30,584 bases of DNA from RPQK01 sp041946865 (GTDB lineage: Bacteria; Acidobacteriota; UBA6911; RPQK01), in the NCBI GenBank assembly GCA_041946865.1, contig JBHGBF010000036.1, forward strand, positions 1 to 30,584, given 5' to 3'. Under the pieces are notes generated by a model. It saw only the letters and a program-made list of their open reading frames with translations. It was not told the DNA's origin and searched no databases. The position numbers were made by a program, and so were the translations under genes. This document shows positions 1 through 8,102 of the stretch, one piece after another; the first letter of the stretch is position 1; every line of letters begins with the position of its first letter.

Positions 1-348
1 GCATGATGAACTCCAAAAGCGCCTGCCGCTTCGCTCGCAGAAAACTGAGCGGTTACATGATGGGAAAAAACCTGCTTGACGGCCGGGCAAACTCGTGCTT
101 ATTACCTGCTTGGTGATAAACTGGCTTCATCACCGATCTTGTCGGACTGGCCTTAAGATCGGTTGGCTTTGCGGACATTTGCTTGACGCGGTTGAAGGCC
201 CGGACTTCAGCCGCTCGTTTTCCAAACAACCAGACCCAGTAGGCGAGCGCAGTCGTCGAGAGGGGAGGAATTCGTGCCCCGAGACGGGGGGCGCGAGTTA
301 AGTCGTCGACAGACTACCTGTGTCCACGCAGTGTGAGGAGGAGGCTCT
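1..348. other. Leading intergenic stretch, no convincing gene
   Basis: I see no supported gene here. A short open frame at 2-79 on the plus strand, ending in TGA, could be the C-terminal end of a gene that starts before the window, but 25 residues are too few to judge. An inverted repeat with 9-bp arms at 132-140 and 155-163 and a 14-nt loop lies just after it and might belong to the 3' end of that gene; it has no T-run. A small hairpin (arms 277-281 and 285-289) lies closer to the next gene. The promoter of the VWA gene must be in this stretch, but I cannot point to one. Confidence 0.4.
335..344 (+). promoter_or_regulatory. Strong Shine-Dalgarno fixing a GTG start
   Basis: A purine run GAGGAGGAGG ends 4 nt before the GTG at 349. 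It supports GTG 349 as the start of the VWA gene, and the hydrophobic signal peptide begins directly after that codon. Confidence 0.7.
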
Positions 349-1368
349 GTGATAACACTCGGTCGTTTGCTTTTGACGTTTGTTCTCGTAACGCAACCAG
401 TCTCTTGGCTCACGGCCAGCCCGCAGGAGCAGGAGAAGACTCAACCCCAGCCCGAGACCTCCCCGGTGTCGGAAATAGAAAACCATCAGGACCTGACCGT
501 AGAGCAGATCCAGGTCCTTATGGAGTTGGAGACGATTCAGCTGAGATTCCTGGTACGCGACTCCGACGGCAATTTCATGCGTAACCTGACTGCTCATGAT
601 TTCACCGTCGTGGAAAACGGGCACGAGCAGACAATCTCGCTGTTAAGGGAACAGCAGGTGCCGATCAGCAGCGTCATCATGGTCGACAACAGTTGGAGCA
701 CTTCGCAGTTCCTCGCCAAGGCCGCGTCCGTGGCCGTTGACTTCTTCAAAGGGCTGCAGCCGGAGGCATCGGCTTTCATCCTGTTCGCCGAACATCCGCG
801 GGTGGTGATCGATTGGACCGAGCAGGCCAAAGATCTCACCCCCCTGCTGAACATCGTCAAGCCTAATGGCAAGACGGCCCTGTACGATTCAGTCATCTGG
901 GTCTCCAGGAATATGTTCAAGGATAAGGCGGGCAAGAAGCTGATTGTCCTCCTGACCGACGGCATCGACACGGCCAGCCGTGCTTCCTTTCAGGAGATGA
1001 TGAAGGTGACCCGTGACCAGGGGATCACGCTTTATCCCATCATCTACACCAACCAATATATTGAGAACTACCGCCGCCACCTGAAGAGCAATCCGGGATT
1101 CAGGCGGCCGCGCAGTGTCAGTAGCGACTTCCACAACCTGATCCTGATGCAGAATCGCTTCATTGATCAGAGCTTGCGGTTCGGCGGCAGAACGATTTTT
1201 TCCAATGCCTTTACCGATCTTCACAACATTTACGGGGACATCATCTACGAGATGAAGAGCCAGTACGTGATGATGTACCAGTCATCGGACCTCGACGCGG
1301 CAAAGAGGGATGTGAAGATAGAGACGAAGAAAGCTCCCGGGCGAATCTTCATCGAGATCAGTCACTAA
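349..1368 (+). CDS. Exported VWFA-domain protein, Acidobacteria-type
   Basis: 339 residues. Residues 1-24 form a signal peptide (hydrophobic core LLLTFVLV), followed by a Gln/Pro/Glu-rich linker to about residue 50. A beta-rich segment (about 60-100, including AHDFTVVENG) precedes a von Willebrand factor A domain with a complete MIDAS metal site: DxSxS at D113, S115 and S117, T176 in the second loop and D204 in LLTDGID. This layout matches the VWFA-related family of Acidobacteriota, whose members are exported and whose role is unknown; protein binding in the envelope is the usual guess. The start is GTG with a strong Shine-Dalgarno. The NUDIX gene follows after 4 bases, so the two are probably co-transcribed. 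The family call is firm; function is not. Confidence 0.88.
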   Translation: MITLGRLLLTFVLVTQPVSWLTASPQEQEKTQPQPETSPVSEIENHQDLTVEQIQVLMELETIQLRFLVRDSDGNFMRNLTAHDFTVVENGHEQTISLLREQQVPISSVIMVDNSWSTSQFLAKAASVAVDFFKGLQPEASAFILFAEHPRVVIDWTEQAKDLTPLLNIVKPNGKTALYDSVIWVSRNMFKDKAGKKLIVLLTDGIDTASRASFQEMMKVTRDQGITLYPIIYTNQYIENYRRHLKSNPGFRRPRSVSSDFHNLILMQNRFIDQSLRFGGRTIFSNAFTDLHNIYGDIIYEMKSQYVMMYQSSDLDAAKRDVKIETKKAPGRIFIEISH

Positions 1369-1372
1369 GCCC

Positions 1373-1900
1373 ATGCCGGTTGAGCGAAAGCTGGTTTATT
1401 CGGGCCGGATCGTTGACCTGATCGTCGACAAGGTCGAAGTCAACGGGCGCGAGACCATCCGCGAGGTCGTGAAGCACCCGGGAGGTGTGGTTATCCTCGT
1501 CGAAGCAGAGGAGGGCCGAATCCCGTTTGTCAGGCAGACCCGCTACCCGCTCGGGAAGCCGCTGCTCGAGCTGCCGGCTGGAAAACTGGACCCTGGTGAG
1601 GAGCCTTCCGCGTGCGCCGCCCGCGAACTGGAAGAGGAAACAGGGATCCGGCCCGAACACTTGAACCACGTTTACAGCTTTTATCCAAGTCCCGGGTTCT
1701 GCACCGAGCTTCTCCACCTTTACCATACCGACCGCTTCCAACGGACGGCCAGCAAGTTTGACCACGACGAAGACATCGTCGTGGAATACTATTCGTTGGA
1801 GGACGCGTTGGAAATGTGCCGGAAAGGCGAGATTGCCGACGGCAAAACCCTCCTCGCCCTGCATTGGCTGTATTTCCAGCGGCACGGCCGAGGAGCGTGA
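1373..1900 (+). CDS. NUDIX hydrolase, ADP-ribose pyrophosphatase-like
   Basis: 175 residues, the usual length for NudF/ADP-ribose pyrophosphatase relatives. The NUDIX box is perfect at residues 70-92 (G70, E76, R84-E85, E88-E89, G91): GKLDPGEEPSACAARELEEE then TGI. The segment before it, RQTRYPLGKPLLELPAG, is typical of ADP-ribose/ADP-sugar pyrophosphatases, which split the diphosphate bond with Mg2+ to give AMP and a sugar phosphate. There is no signal peptide, so it is cytoplasmic. The ATG lies 4 bases after the stop of the VWA gene and has no clear Shine-Dalgarno of its own, which suggests coupling to that gene although the products act in different compartments. Substrate is inferred from the family. 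Confidence 0.85.
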   Translation: MPVERKLVYSGRIVDLIVDKVEVNGRETIREVVKHPGGVVILVEAEEGRIPFVRQTRYPLGKPLLELPAGKLDPGEEPSACAARELEEETGIRPEHLNHVYSFYPSPGFCTELLHLYHTDRFQRTASKFDHDEDIVVEYYSLEDALEMCRKGEIADGKTLLALHWLYFQRHGRGA

Positions 1901-1964
1901 TTTTTGCGGCGCACGCTCTCGCCCCGAGCGTGGTGAAAAAGGGTGAAGGATGCGCCTCCCGACC

Positions 1965-2060
1965 CCGTTTGTAGTTCCGCCTTCAGGCGGGCTTTTTAAA
2001 GCTAAGCCATAGCGAGATCTGCGTTAGCAAGAGCCCGCCTGAAGGCGGAACTACAAACGG
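1965..2060. repeat. Perfect 29-bp inverted repeat with 38-nt spacer
   Basis: The arms 1965-1993 and 2032-2060 are exact reverse complements. Each arm also contains its own small palindrome (CCGCCTTCAGGCGG in the left arm). Inside the spacer, GCTAA (2001-2005) pairs with TTAGC (2024-2028), so the stem can extend further. It lies between the NUDIX gene and the peptidase gene, both on the plus strand. It could act as a transcript-processing hairpin or terminator, or be a dispersed intergenic palindromic element; the perfect arms suggest a recent or maintained structure. Confidence 0.85.
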
Positions 2061-2104
2061 ATGGGAGAACACGGCCTTTTTCTAACACCCTCACTGTAAG
2101 CGTT

Positions 2105-3910
2105 ATGACAACACCGTTATCTGAACGATCGACCCGCGCTCACGGCGCGGAAAAAATCACCTGGAATCTCACCGACCTTTATCCGGGCGTGCCGGAGGCC
2201 GACGTCGACTTGCGGAAAGTCGAGGACGAGGCTTCAGAGTTTGCCGGCACTTACCGAGGGCGTATCGGAACCCTTGATGCGGCCTCGCTCGCCGAGGCTG
2301 TCGGGCGGTTTGAGGCGCTTCAGGATCGGCTCGGCAGGGTGGAAGCTTTGGCGTACCTCCAATGGTCAGCCGATACGGGCAAGCCGGAACACGGAGCCTT
2401 CCTGCAGAGGGTGCGGGAAGCGTCGAGCCGCCTCGTGCAGTTGCTCCTTTTTTTCGAGCTCGAATGGCTCCAGTTGCCTGAGGAGCGGACCAACCAGCTT
2501 CTCGCCGCGCCGGAGCTGTCGCGGTACCGGCACTACCTCGAGGTGCAACTGCTTTTCAGGCCACATGTCCTCACCGAGCCCGAAGAGAAGATCCTGGCCG
2601 AGAAGTCGGTCAACGGCATCGCGGCGTGGACCCGCTATTTCGACCAGACACTTGCGGCGCTCAAATTCAACTTCCGCGGACAGTCTCTGACCGAGCAGGA
2701 AGTTTTGAGCAAGCTCCAGGAGAGCGACCGGTCTGTGCGCCGGGATGCGGCGCTCGCTTTCTCGGAAGGTCTGAAAACACGGCTTCCGGATCTCACCTTT
2801 GTCTTCAATACCGTCCTGGCGGAAAAAGCTTCCGACGATCGCCTGCGCCGCTACGAACACTGGCTTTCGGCCCGTAACCTCTCCAACCAGGTCTCTGACG
2901 AAACGGTCGAGGCGTTAGTGAAGGCGGTCAGCGCCCGCTTCGATTTGTCCGCTCGGTTCTACAGACTGAAAGGGAGACTCCTCGGGATTGAGCCCATTGA
3001 GGACTTCGACCGCTATGCGCCGATAAGAACCGGCATGGACGAGAACGGCTGGTTTTTCACTTGGGACGAAGCCCGAGATATCGTCATCAGCGCTTATGAA
3101 TCTTTCCATCCGGTTTTCGGGGAGACAGCACGGCGCTTTTTCGACGCGCGTTGGATTGACGCAGCCGTTCGCGAAGGGAAACGTAGCGGCGCTTTCAGCC
3201 ACGGCGCCGTGCCGAGCGCTCACCCTTTTATCCTGATGAATTTCACCGGGAAGCTGCGGGATGTGCAGACGCTTGCCCACGAGATGGGGCACGGCATCCA
3301 TCAATACCTGTCCCGAAAACAGGGCGCCCTCCAAGCCTCTACACCCCTGACCATGGCCGAAACCGCTTCTGTTTTTGGAGAAATGCTGACCTTCAAGACC
3401 CTGATAGGGCGGGCGGAACAGCCGGCCGTGCGACTGTCCATGCTGATGAGCAAGATCGACGACACCATGGCGACCGTGTTCCGCCAGATCGCCATGAACA
3501 GGTTCGAAGATTCGATTCACCAGGCGCGCCGGAACGAAGGCGAGCTGTCGGCCGACAGGTTCGGCGCCCTCTGGATAGAGAACCAGGAGGCCATGTTCCA
3601 GGGAAGTGTGAAGCTCAACGATTACTACGCCACCTGGTGGAGTTATATTCCGCACTTTGTTCACACGCCCGGATACGTGTACGCTTATGCCTTCGGCGAA
3701 CTTTTGGTGCTTTCCCTTTACCAGGTGTATATCGAGGAGGGAGAAGCGTTTGTCGAGAAATATGTGCGCCTGCTGGAGGCGGGCGGATCCGACTGGCCCG
3801 AGCGACTGTTAGCCGAGACCGGGGTGGACGTGAAAGATGCCGGATTCTGGTCGGGCGGCCTGCGGGCAGTCGAACAACTCGTCGAAGAGGCTGAGGCACT
3901 GTCCCGATGA
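2105..3910 (+). CDS. M3-family zinc oligopeptidase (oligoendopeptidase F-like)
   Basis: 601 residues, the normal length for the M3B/PepF group. The zinc site is complete: HEMGH at 392-396 inside LAHEMGHGIHQYL, with the third ligand probably E419 in MAETAS, 23 residues after the second histidine as in thimet-type oligopeptidases. The N-terminal half is the helical shell typical of this family, beginning with ITWNLTDLYPG. The enzyme cleaves short peptides, normally in the cytoplasm, and no signal peptide is visible. The TGA stop overlaps the ATG of the next gene (ATGA at 3907-3910), so the two are translationally coupled. A long inverted repeat lies upstream. Assignment to M3 is firm; the exact subfamily is not. 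Confidence 0.92.
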   Translation: MTTPLSERSTRAHGAEKITWNLTDLYPGVPEADVDLRKVEDEASEFAGTYRGRIGTLDAASLAEAVGRFEALQDRLGRVEALAYLQWSADTGKPEHGAFLQRVREASSRLVQLLLFFELEWLQLPEERTNQLLAAPELSRYRHYLEVQLLFRPHVLTEPEEKILAEKSVNGIAAWTRYFDQTLAALKFNFRGQSLTEQEVLSKLQESDRSVRRDAALAFSEGLKTRLPDLTFVFNTVLAEKASDDRLRRYEHWLSARNLSNQVSDETVEALVKAVSARFDLSARFYRLKGRLLGIEPIEDFDRYAPIRTGMDENGWFFTWDEARDIVISAYESFHPVFGETARRFFDARWIDAAVREGKRSGAFSHGAVPSAHPFILMNFTGKLRDVQTLAHEMGHGIHQYLSRKQGALQASTPLTMAETASVFGEMLTFKTLIGRAEQPAVRLSMLMSKIDDTMATVFRQIAMNRFEDSIHQARRNEGELSADRFGALWIENQEAMFQGSVKLNDYYATWWSYIPHFVHTPGYVYAYAFGELLVLSLYQVYIEEGEAFVEKYVRLLEAGGSDWPERLLAETGVDVKDAGFWSGGLRAVEQLVEEAEALSR

Positions 3911-4557
3911 CACGCTCAGATTTGATCGAAACTGTTTTCCGGGGTTGGGCTGTCGATGAGCTGCGCGCCCTGCGGGAATTAGATAACCCGGCCAAAATCC
4001 AGTGCTTCCTCGATTCCATCAGTTACAGCGCAGACCCGGCCTATCGCTCCCCGAGAAGCGTGCTCCGCGACCGAAAAGCCCACTGCTTCGACGGCGCGCT
4101 GTTCGCCGCGGCGGCTTTACGCCTCATCGGCCATCCGCCGCGCATCGTGGACCTGAAGGCCGTTCGTGACGACGACCACCTGCTGGCGATCTTTAAACGG
4201 AAAGGGCGGTTCGGAGCTGTGGCGAAGTCGAACTTCGTGGGTCTTCGCTTTCGCGAGCCGATCTACAGGAGCCTCCGAGAGCTGGTGATCTCTTATTTTG
4301 ACGCGTACTACAACCTGGATTACGAAAAGACCTTGAGGGGTTACACTGTCCCGCTCGACCTGCGCGCTTTCGACCGGGTCAACTGGACCAGCAGCGATGA
4401 CCAGCTTGAGAGAATTGCCGAGAAGCTCGACCAGATCCCGAGCTTCGAGCTGCTTGATGAAGAGATGCTCAAGGAGCTGTCGCCGGTTGACGAACGCACG
4501 TACAGAGCCGGGATGCTGGGTTCTAACCCGGACGGGATCTACCGGGGAAAGGATTGA
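3907..4557 (+). CDS. Transglutaminase/cysteine-peptidase-like protein
   Basis: 216 residues, not matched to a named family with certainty. The region 50-115 looks like a small transglutaminase-like fold: C60 in KAHCFDGALFAAAALRLIG heads a helix as a catalytic cysteine would, H91 in DDDHLLAIF follows on a strand, and the segment RFGAVAKSNF comes next. This order (Cys helix, His strand) is that of transglutaminase-like cysteine peptidases. There is no signal peptide. It overlaps the M3 peptidase gene by 4 bases, so it is made together with it; a shared role in peptide or protein turnover is an inference. It converges with the HEAT-repeat gene, 78 bases away. Confidence 0.6.
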   Translation: MTRSDLIETVFRGWAVDELRALRELDNPAKIQCFLDSISYSADPAYRSPRSVLRDRKAHCFDGALFAAAALRLIGHPPRIVDLKAVRDDDHLLAIFKRKGRFGAVAKSNFVGLRFREPIYRSLRELVISYFDAYYNLDYEKTLRGYTVPLDLRAFDRVNWTSSDDQLERIAEKLDQIPSFELLDEEMLKELSPVDERTYRAGMLGSNPDGIYRGKD

Positions 4558-4635
4558 TCCGCACCAACCCAAACCAACACGAACAAACGCGGGGACAAAT
4601 GCATGTGACCCGTGGTTGGTTCGTGGATCCCGCCT

Positions 4636-6576
4636 TTACTTGATTGACCTCTTGATCCTCTCTATCGCCAGTTTGGCTTCCGCCGAGACCGAGCTCTCTT
4701 TGAGGCTTTCGGCCAGCTTCAGGGCTTCGGGCGAGGCGAACCGGGGAAGCATGGAAAGGACGATCTTCTTTTCCTCGTCCTGCTGAGCGAGTTTCAGGCC
4801 CTCTTCCAGCAAACGGACGCTTTCCGTCCTGGAGCGCCTTGACCTGAGACCGACGAGTCTGAAGTAGCCGCGCAAAGCGAGGATTTGATGACTGCGTACC
4901 TGGTTCGCCCGGGCGGCGTCGAGCAGGTCCGGAAGGGGCTCAGGTGTCGGCCATTCGGTCAATCCCAGAATCGCCGCCCGCTGGACGGCCGGCTCGTCAG
5001 CCTTCAGGGCCGCCCGCAACAGGCTGAGACCCGAGGGGTCGCCGGCCCGGCCCATCACGATCAGCAACGAGGCCTTGGTATCGACATTTTTCGCCTTGCC
5101 GATCGCCGAAGTGACGCTCTCAAGTCCGGCCATGTCGTAGCGTTTCAGCGTGGCGACCACGGCCGTTTCCAGGTCGGCCCGCTCGGGAGCGCTCTTAGCT
5201 TCATCAAGCAGCTTGAGCAGCGCGGGAAGATGCTGCGTTTGCGCCGTCTCTCGCAGGGCTCGTCGAGACTCCCGTCGCACGTTCGCGTCGGAGTCTCCGG
5301 CCGCCTTCAAAAGCACGTCCGTGGCTGATTCGATACGCCGCTCCCCGGTCGCTCGTATCAATTCGAGCTTTACCTTGGCCGGAGTGGAATTCAGGTTGTC
5401 CAGAACGATTTTGTCCACTCCATCCGCTTTCAGCCGGTAGAGACTCAGGCGAGCGGCAGCGCGCTCGAGGTCCGGCGAGTCCGCCGCAATCCGGGCAAGC
5501 TGCATCACATGGGAAGAATCACCCAGTTTCCCCAACCCTTCCAATCCGGCCAATCGAACCTCGACGGCCTCATCCTTTAGCGCGTCGACCAGCAGGGGAA
5601 CAGCGGCAGAGTCGCCCCGGGTCACGAGCGCCGTCAGGAGTTGGACCCGGCCGCGCGGCGGCAGCTTCGGATACGCGCCGGTCAGAAGGGCCGTGGCTTC
5701 TGAAGAAGGAATGGCCGCCAGCAGCCCGATGGCTGCAGCCCGGACGCTCTCATCGCCTTTTTCCACGGCTTCAGCGAGCGTCTGAGTTGCTTTCGGACCC
5801 TCCAGCACTGCAATCCCTCGAAGAGCTGCCAGCCTGATGATCGGCGCTTCCGCCGACGTGTACAACTCCCGGTAACCGGCGAGCGCCTCGGCTTTGTCTC
5901 CTCGCGACGCCATCTGATCGAGACAGCGCACCACGGCATCGAGCACTGCTTGCCGGATCGGCCCTGTCGCGCTCTTGCGGAGATCAGCCAGCGTCTTGAG
6001 CGACGCGGCGTCGCCTACGCGGCCAAGAGCGTTAACGGCCGCCAGCGCGGTAGGCTCATCGGCATTGGTGGCGAAGGGCACGAGCAGAGCCACGGCCGGA
6101 GAATCGCACTTCTCCCCCAGGCTGTTGATCACACCAATTCTTTCCTTCCCTCCAACCTTGGACAAGGCGGCGCGCAGCGCCTCGGCCGCTTCCGGCCCGG
6201 AAATCCGTTCGAGAGCGTAGCGCGCCATGTCAGAGGTCGGCGGGTCAACCAGCAACTCGGCCAGGACCGGCACCGAGGTTTTGGTGCCGATCGCGCTCAA
6301 CTGTTCACAAACGAACTTCCTGCCTTCGAGCGTGGCTTTGCCCTTCAGAAAAGCGACGAAACGCTCCTCCACTTTCGGAAGGAGCTCGGGATTGCCTTTC
6401 GTCGCGCGCACAAGCCCCATGACTTCGGCAAGCGGCTTGAAGTCCTGGCCGTATTCGTAAGAAGCGACTTTACTCAGACCTTCATCGAGCTGGGCCGTGC
6501 CGGTCTGCGATTGCAAAGCCAGGGCACAAGGCGCCAGGCAGATCAGGAGGATCACGGTTCCAAGAGTTGTCCTCAT
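4636..6576 (-). CDS. Exported HEAT-repeat protein
   Basis: 646 residues. I chose the ATG at 6576: it has GGAG 7 bases upstream and is followed at once by a signal peptide (about residues 1-21, TLGTVILLICLAPCALA). The in-frame extension upstream to 6765 has no signal and runs through a repeat remnant, so it is rejected. After the signal the protein is nearly all HEAT or PBS-lyase-like helical repeats of about 30 residues, for example VEVRLAGLEGLGKLGD and VRRESRRALRETAQ. Such solenoids bind other proteins; no catalytic motif is seen. It is the last gene of a minus-strand group with the Gfo/Idh/MocA and SMP-30 genes, separated by 133 bases, so co-transcription is uncertain. Confidence 0.85.
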   Translation of the reverse strand: MRTTLGTVILLICLAPCALALQSQTGTAQLDEGLSKVASYEYGQDFKPLAEVMGLVRATKGNPELLPKVEERFVAFLKGKATLEGRKFVCEQLSAIGTKTSVPVLAELLVDPPTSDMARYALERISGPEAAEALRAALSKVGGKERIGVINSLGEKCDSPAVALLVPFATNADEPTALAAVNALGRVGDAASLKTLADLRKSATGPIRQAVLDAVVRCLDQMASRGDKAEALAGYRELYTSAEAPIIRLAALRGIAVLEGPKATQTLAEAVEKGDESVRAAAIGLLAAIPSSEATALLTGAYPKLPPRGRVQLLTALVTRGDSAAVPLLVDALKDEAVEVRLAGLEGLGKLGDSSHVMQLARIAADSPDLERAAARLSLYRLKADGVDKIVLDNLNSTPAKVKLELIRATGERRIESATDVLLKAAGDSDANVRRESRRALRETAQTQHLPALLKLLDEAKSAPERADLETAVVATLKRYDMAGLESVTSAIGKAKNVDTKASLLIVMGRAGDPSGLSLLRAALKADEPAVQRAAILGLTEWPTPEPLPDLLDAARANQVRSHQILALRGYFRLVGLRSRRSRTESVRLLEEGLKLAQQDEEKKIVLSMLPRFASPEALKLAESLKESSVSAEAKLAIERIKRSIK

Positions 6577-6627
6577 AAACGAACTCCATTCGGGCCGACG
6601 CGTAACGCGGACCTGTCGGGCGCGTCG

Positions 6628-6694
6628 CTTCTGGCTCCCAACGCGCTCCCGGTCCGCTGAAAAGCGCTGGGTGCCGCTCTGTTCTGCCTCCCTC
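6628..6694. repeat. Decayed half-copy of the 22.3-kb palindrome
   Basis: This stretch matches, with small gaps, the reverse complement of the left arm of the large palindrome at 22328-22500, plus part of its spacer and flank. The shared core is GGTCCGCTGAAAAGCGCTG (6651-6669), followed in both places by a GCTCTGTT block and preceded by a TTCTGGCT block and CGCGCTCC. About 10 bases (one CGTCCGCTGA unit) are missing here. No second arm is present, so it cannot form the hairpin. It sits between two minus-strand genes. Confidence 0.7.
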
Positions 6695-6709
6695 CGGCCC
6701 GAGATCTGC

Positions 6710-8026
6710 TTACAGATGCCACGGACTGCGCATCGGCCTGGAAAGCAGCCGGCTGGCGCTGTCATCGTTCAGGATCTGTTCCTTTTCGGCGTCCCATCGG
6801 ATCTTGCGTCCCGTCAACATGGCGATCTGACCCAGAAAGCCGGGGGTAGCCGATCGAAGCGCCACTTCGGCCGGTGCGAGCGGGGTCCCTCGGCTCTTGA
6901 CGCACTGGATGAACTCACGAGCATGACCAGGTGACCTGTACAAGCGAATCTCGCTCGGACCGAATTTCTCGCGCAGCAGGCTGCGCGGGTTGGCGTCGAT
7001 CGAGCCCCGGTTGACCCAAACCCAGCCCAGATCGCCGATCCACTTCGTACCGCTCTGGATATCCTCATGCCCGCCCGCAATGATCATGGTGATGTCTTTC
7101 GGATACCTGGCCGTCACGCGGTAGCGAGTCGCCGTATTCCAAAGCCTTCCACGGTTAGGGTACTCCCCGTAGCCTTCCACCTCATAAGGGCCCGTGTAAT
7201 CAAAGCCCAAGCCCCAATGGGCGATATCGACATGATGGCCCACCCAATCCATCAGTTGGCCCCCCGCATAATCGAGGTTCCAGCGCCAGTTCTTGTGGAC
7301 CCGGGCCACGCAATAGGGAGCATAAGGGGCGGGGCCCAGCCAGCGGTCGTAATCGAGAGTCTTCGGCGGCGGCTGCGGATCCTCTTGCCCGGCCGTTCCT
7401 GCAAAGTCAGTATGTCCCTCGGGAAGGCCGACCTCGACCGTGTGAACCTTGCCGATCCTGCCGTTCAGGACCAGCTCACAGGCGAACCGGAAGTTAGCGA
7501 TAGAGCGCTGCCAACTGCCCGTCTGCCACACCCGGCCGTAACGCTTGATGGCGTCGGCCATGGCGCGTCCTTCGGCCCAGTTGTGGGCGAGCGGCTTTTC
7601 GCCAAAAATGTCCTTCCCGGCCCGGGCGCCGGCGATGGCGGGGATGGCGTGCCAGTGATCCGGCAGCCCCAGCGACAGCGCGTCAATGTCCGTTCGTGCA
7701 ATCACTTCCTCGTAGTAGTGATAGGTGGCGCAGTCGGAGTTGCCGTACCTGATGTCCACGGTTTGTTTGGCTTCGTTAAGGTGGTCGGCGTCGATGTCGC
7801 AGACCGCAACCACCTGCACGTTCGGATCTTCCAGAAAGTCTTTGAGGTTTGAGCCACCTTGCCATCCGACCCCAATACAACCGAGCGTGACCCGGTTGCT
7901 GGGCGCCGGCTTGCCCGCCCCGCCCAAGACGGAGGCGGGCACCAGATAAGGGAAACTGAGGCCGCCGACTGCCGCCGCTGACCTTCTGATAAATTCCCGA
8001 CGATTTGGGTTCTTGCGCGTTGTCAT
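6710..8026 (-). CDS. Tat-exported Gfo/Idh/MocA-family oxidoreductase
   Basis: 438 residues. The N-terminus carries a twin-arginine signal (NRREFIRRSAAAVGGLSF, residues 8-25). The Rossmann NAD(P)-binding motif is GCIGVGWQGG (49-58), then VVAVCDID at the end of the second strand, and EKP at 143-145 as in glucose-fructose oxidoreductase, inositol dehydrogenase and relatives. The C-terminal half has the expected beta-sheet dimer domain. Substrate is probably a sugar or cyclitol but cannot be read from sequence. Export through Tat implies a folded protein with bound cofactor, as in glucose-fructose oxidoreductase. The SMP-30 gene lies 76 bases upstream in the same direction; sugar oxidation followed by lactone hydrolysis would be a sensible pair. 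Start: GGAGAG lies about 8-10 bases before the ATG. Confidence 0.9.
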   Translation of the reverse strand: MTTRKNPNRREFIRRSAAAVGGLSFPYLVPASVLGGAGKPAPSNRVTLGCIGVGWQGGSNLKDFLEDPNVQVVAVCDIDADHLNEAKQTVDIRYGNSDCATYHYYEEVIARTDIDALSLGLPDHWHAIPAIAGARAGKDIFGEKPLAHNWAEGRAMADAIKRYGRVWQTGSWQRSIANFRFACELVLNGRIGKVHTVEVGLPEGHTDFAGTAGQEDPQPPPKTLDYDRWLGPAPYAPYCVARVHKNWRWNLDYAGGQLMDWVGHHVDIAHWGLGFDYTGPYEVEGYGEYPNRGRLWNTATRYRVTARYPKDITMIIAGGHEDIQSGTKWIGDLGWVWVNRGSIDANPRSLLREKFGPSEIRLYRSPGHAREFIQCVKSRGTPLAPAEVALRSATPGFLGQIAMLTGRKIRWDAEKEQILNDDSASRLLSRPMRSPWHL

Positions 8027-8102
8027 CTCACTGACTCTCCAGCCGAGGATGATATATCAAAGGCAAATCGGTTGTCGATGCACCGCGCCGCCTGGTCTGA
8101 TC

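Noticed and set aside
1893..1918. 7-bp hairpin (GAGCGTG/CACGCTC) over the NUDIX stop codon, considered as terminator
   Set aside because: The T-run lies in the loop, not after the stem, and the stem overlaps the coding end; too weak to call.
6577..6765. 63-residue N-terminal extension of the HEAT-repeat protein
   Set aside because: It would put the signal peptide inside the protein and translates the decayed repeat; ATG 6576 has its own ribosome site.
7067..7852. 261-codon plus-strand frame opposite the Gfo/Idh/MocA gene
   Set aside because: Antisense shadow of a clearly conserved gene with cofactor motif and Tat signal.
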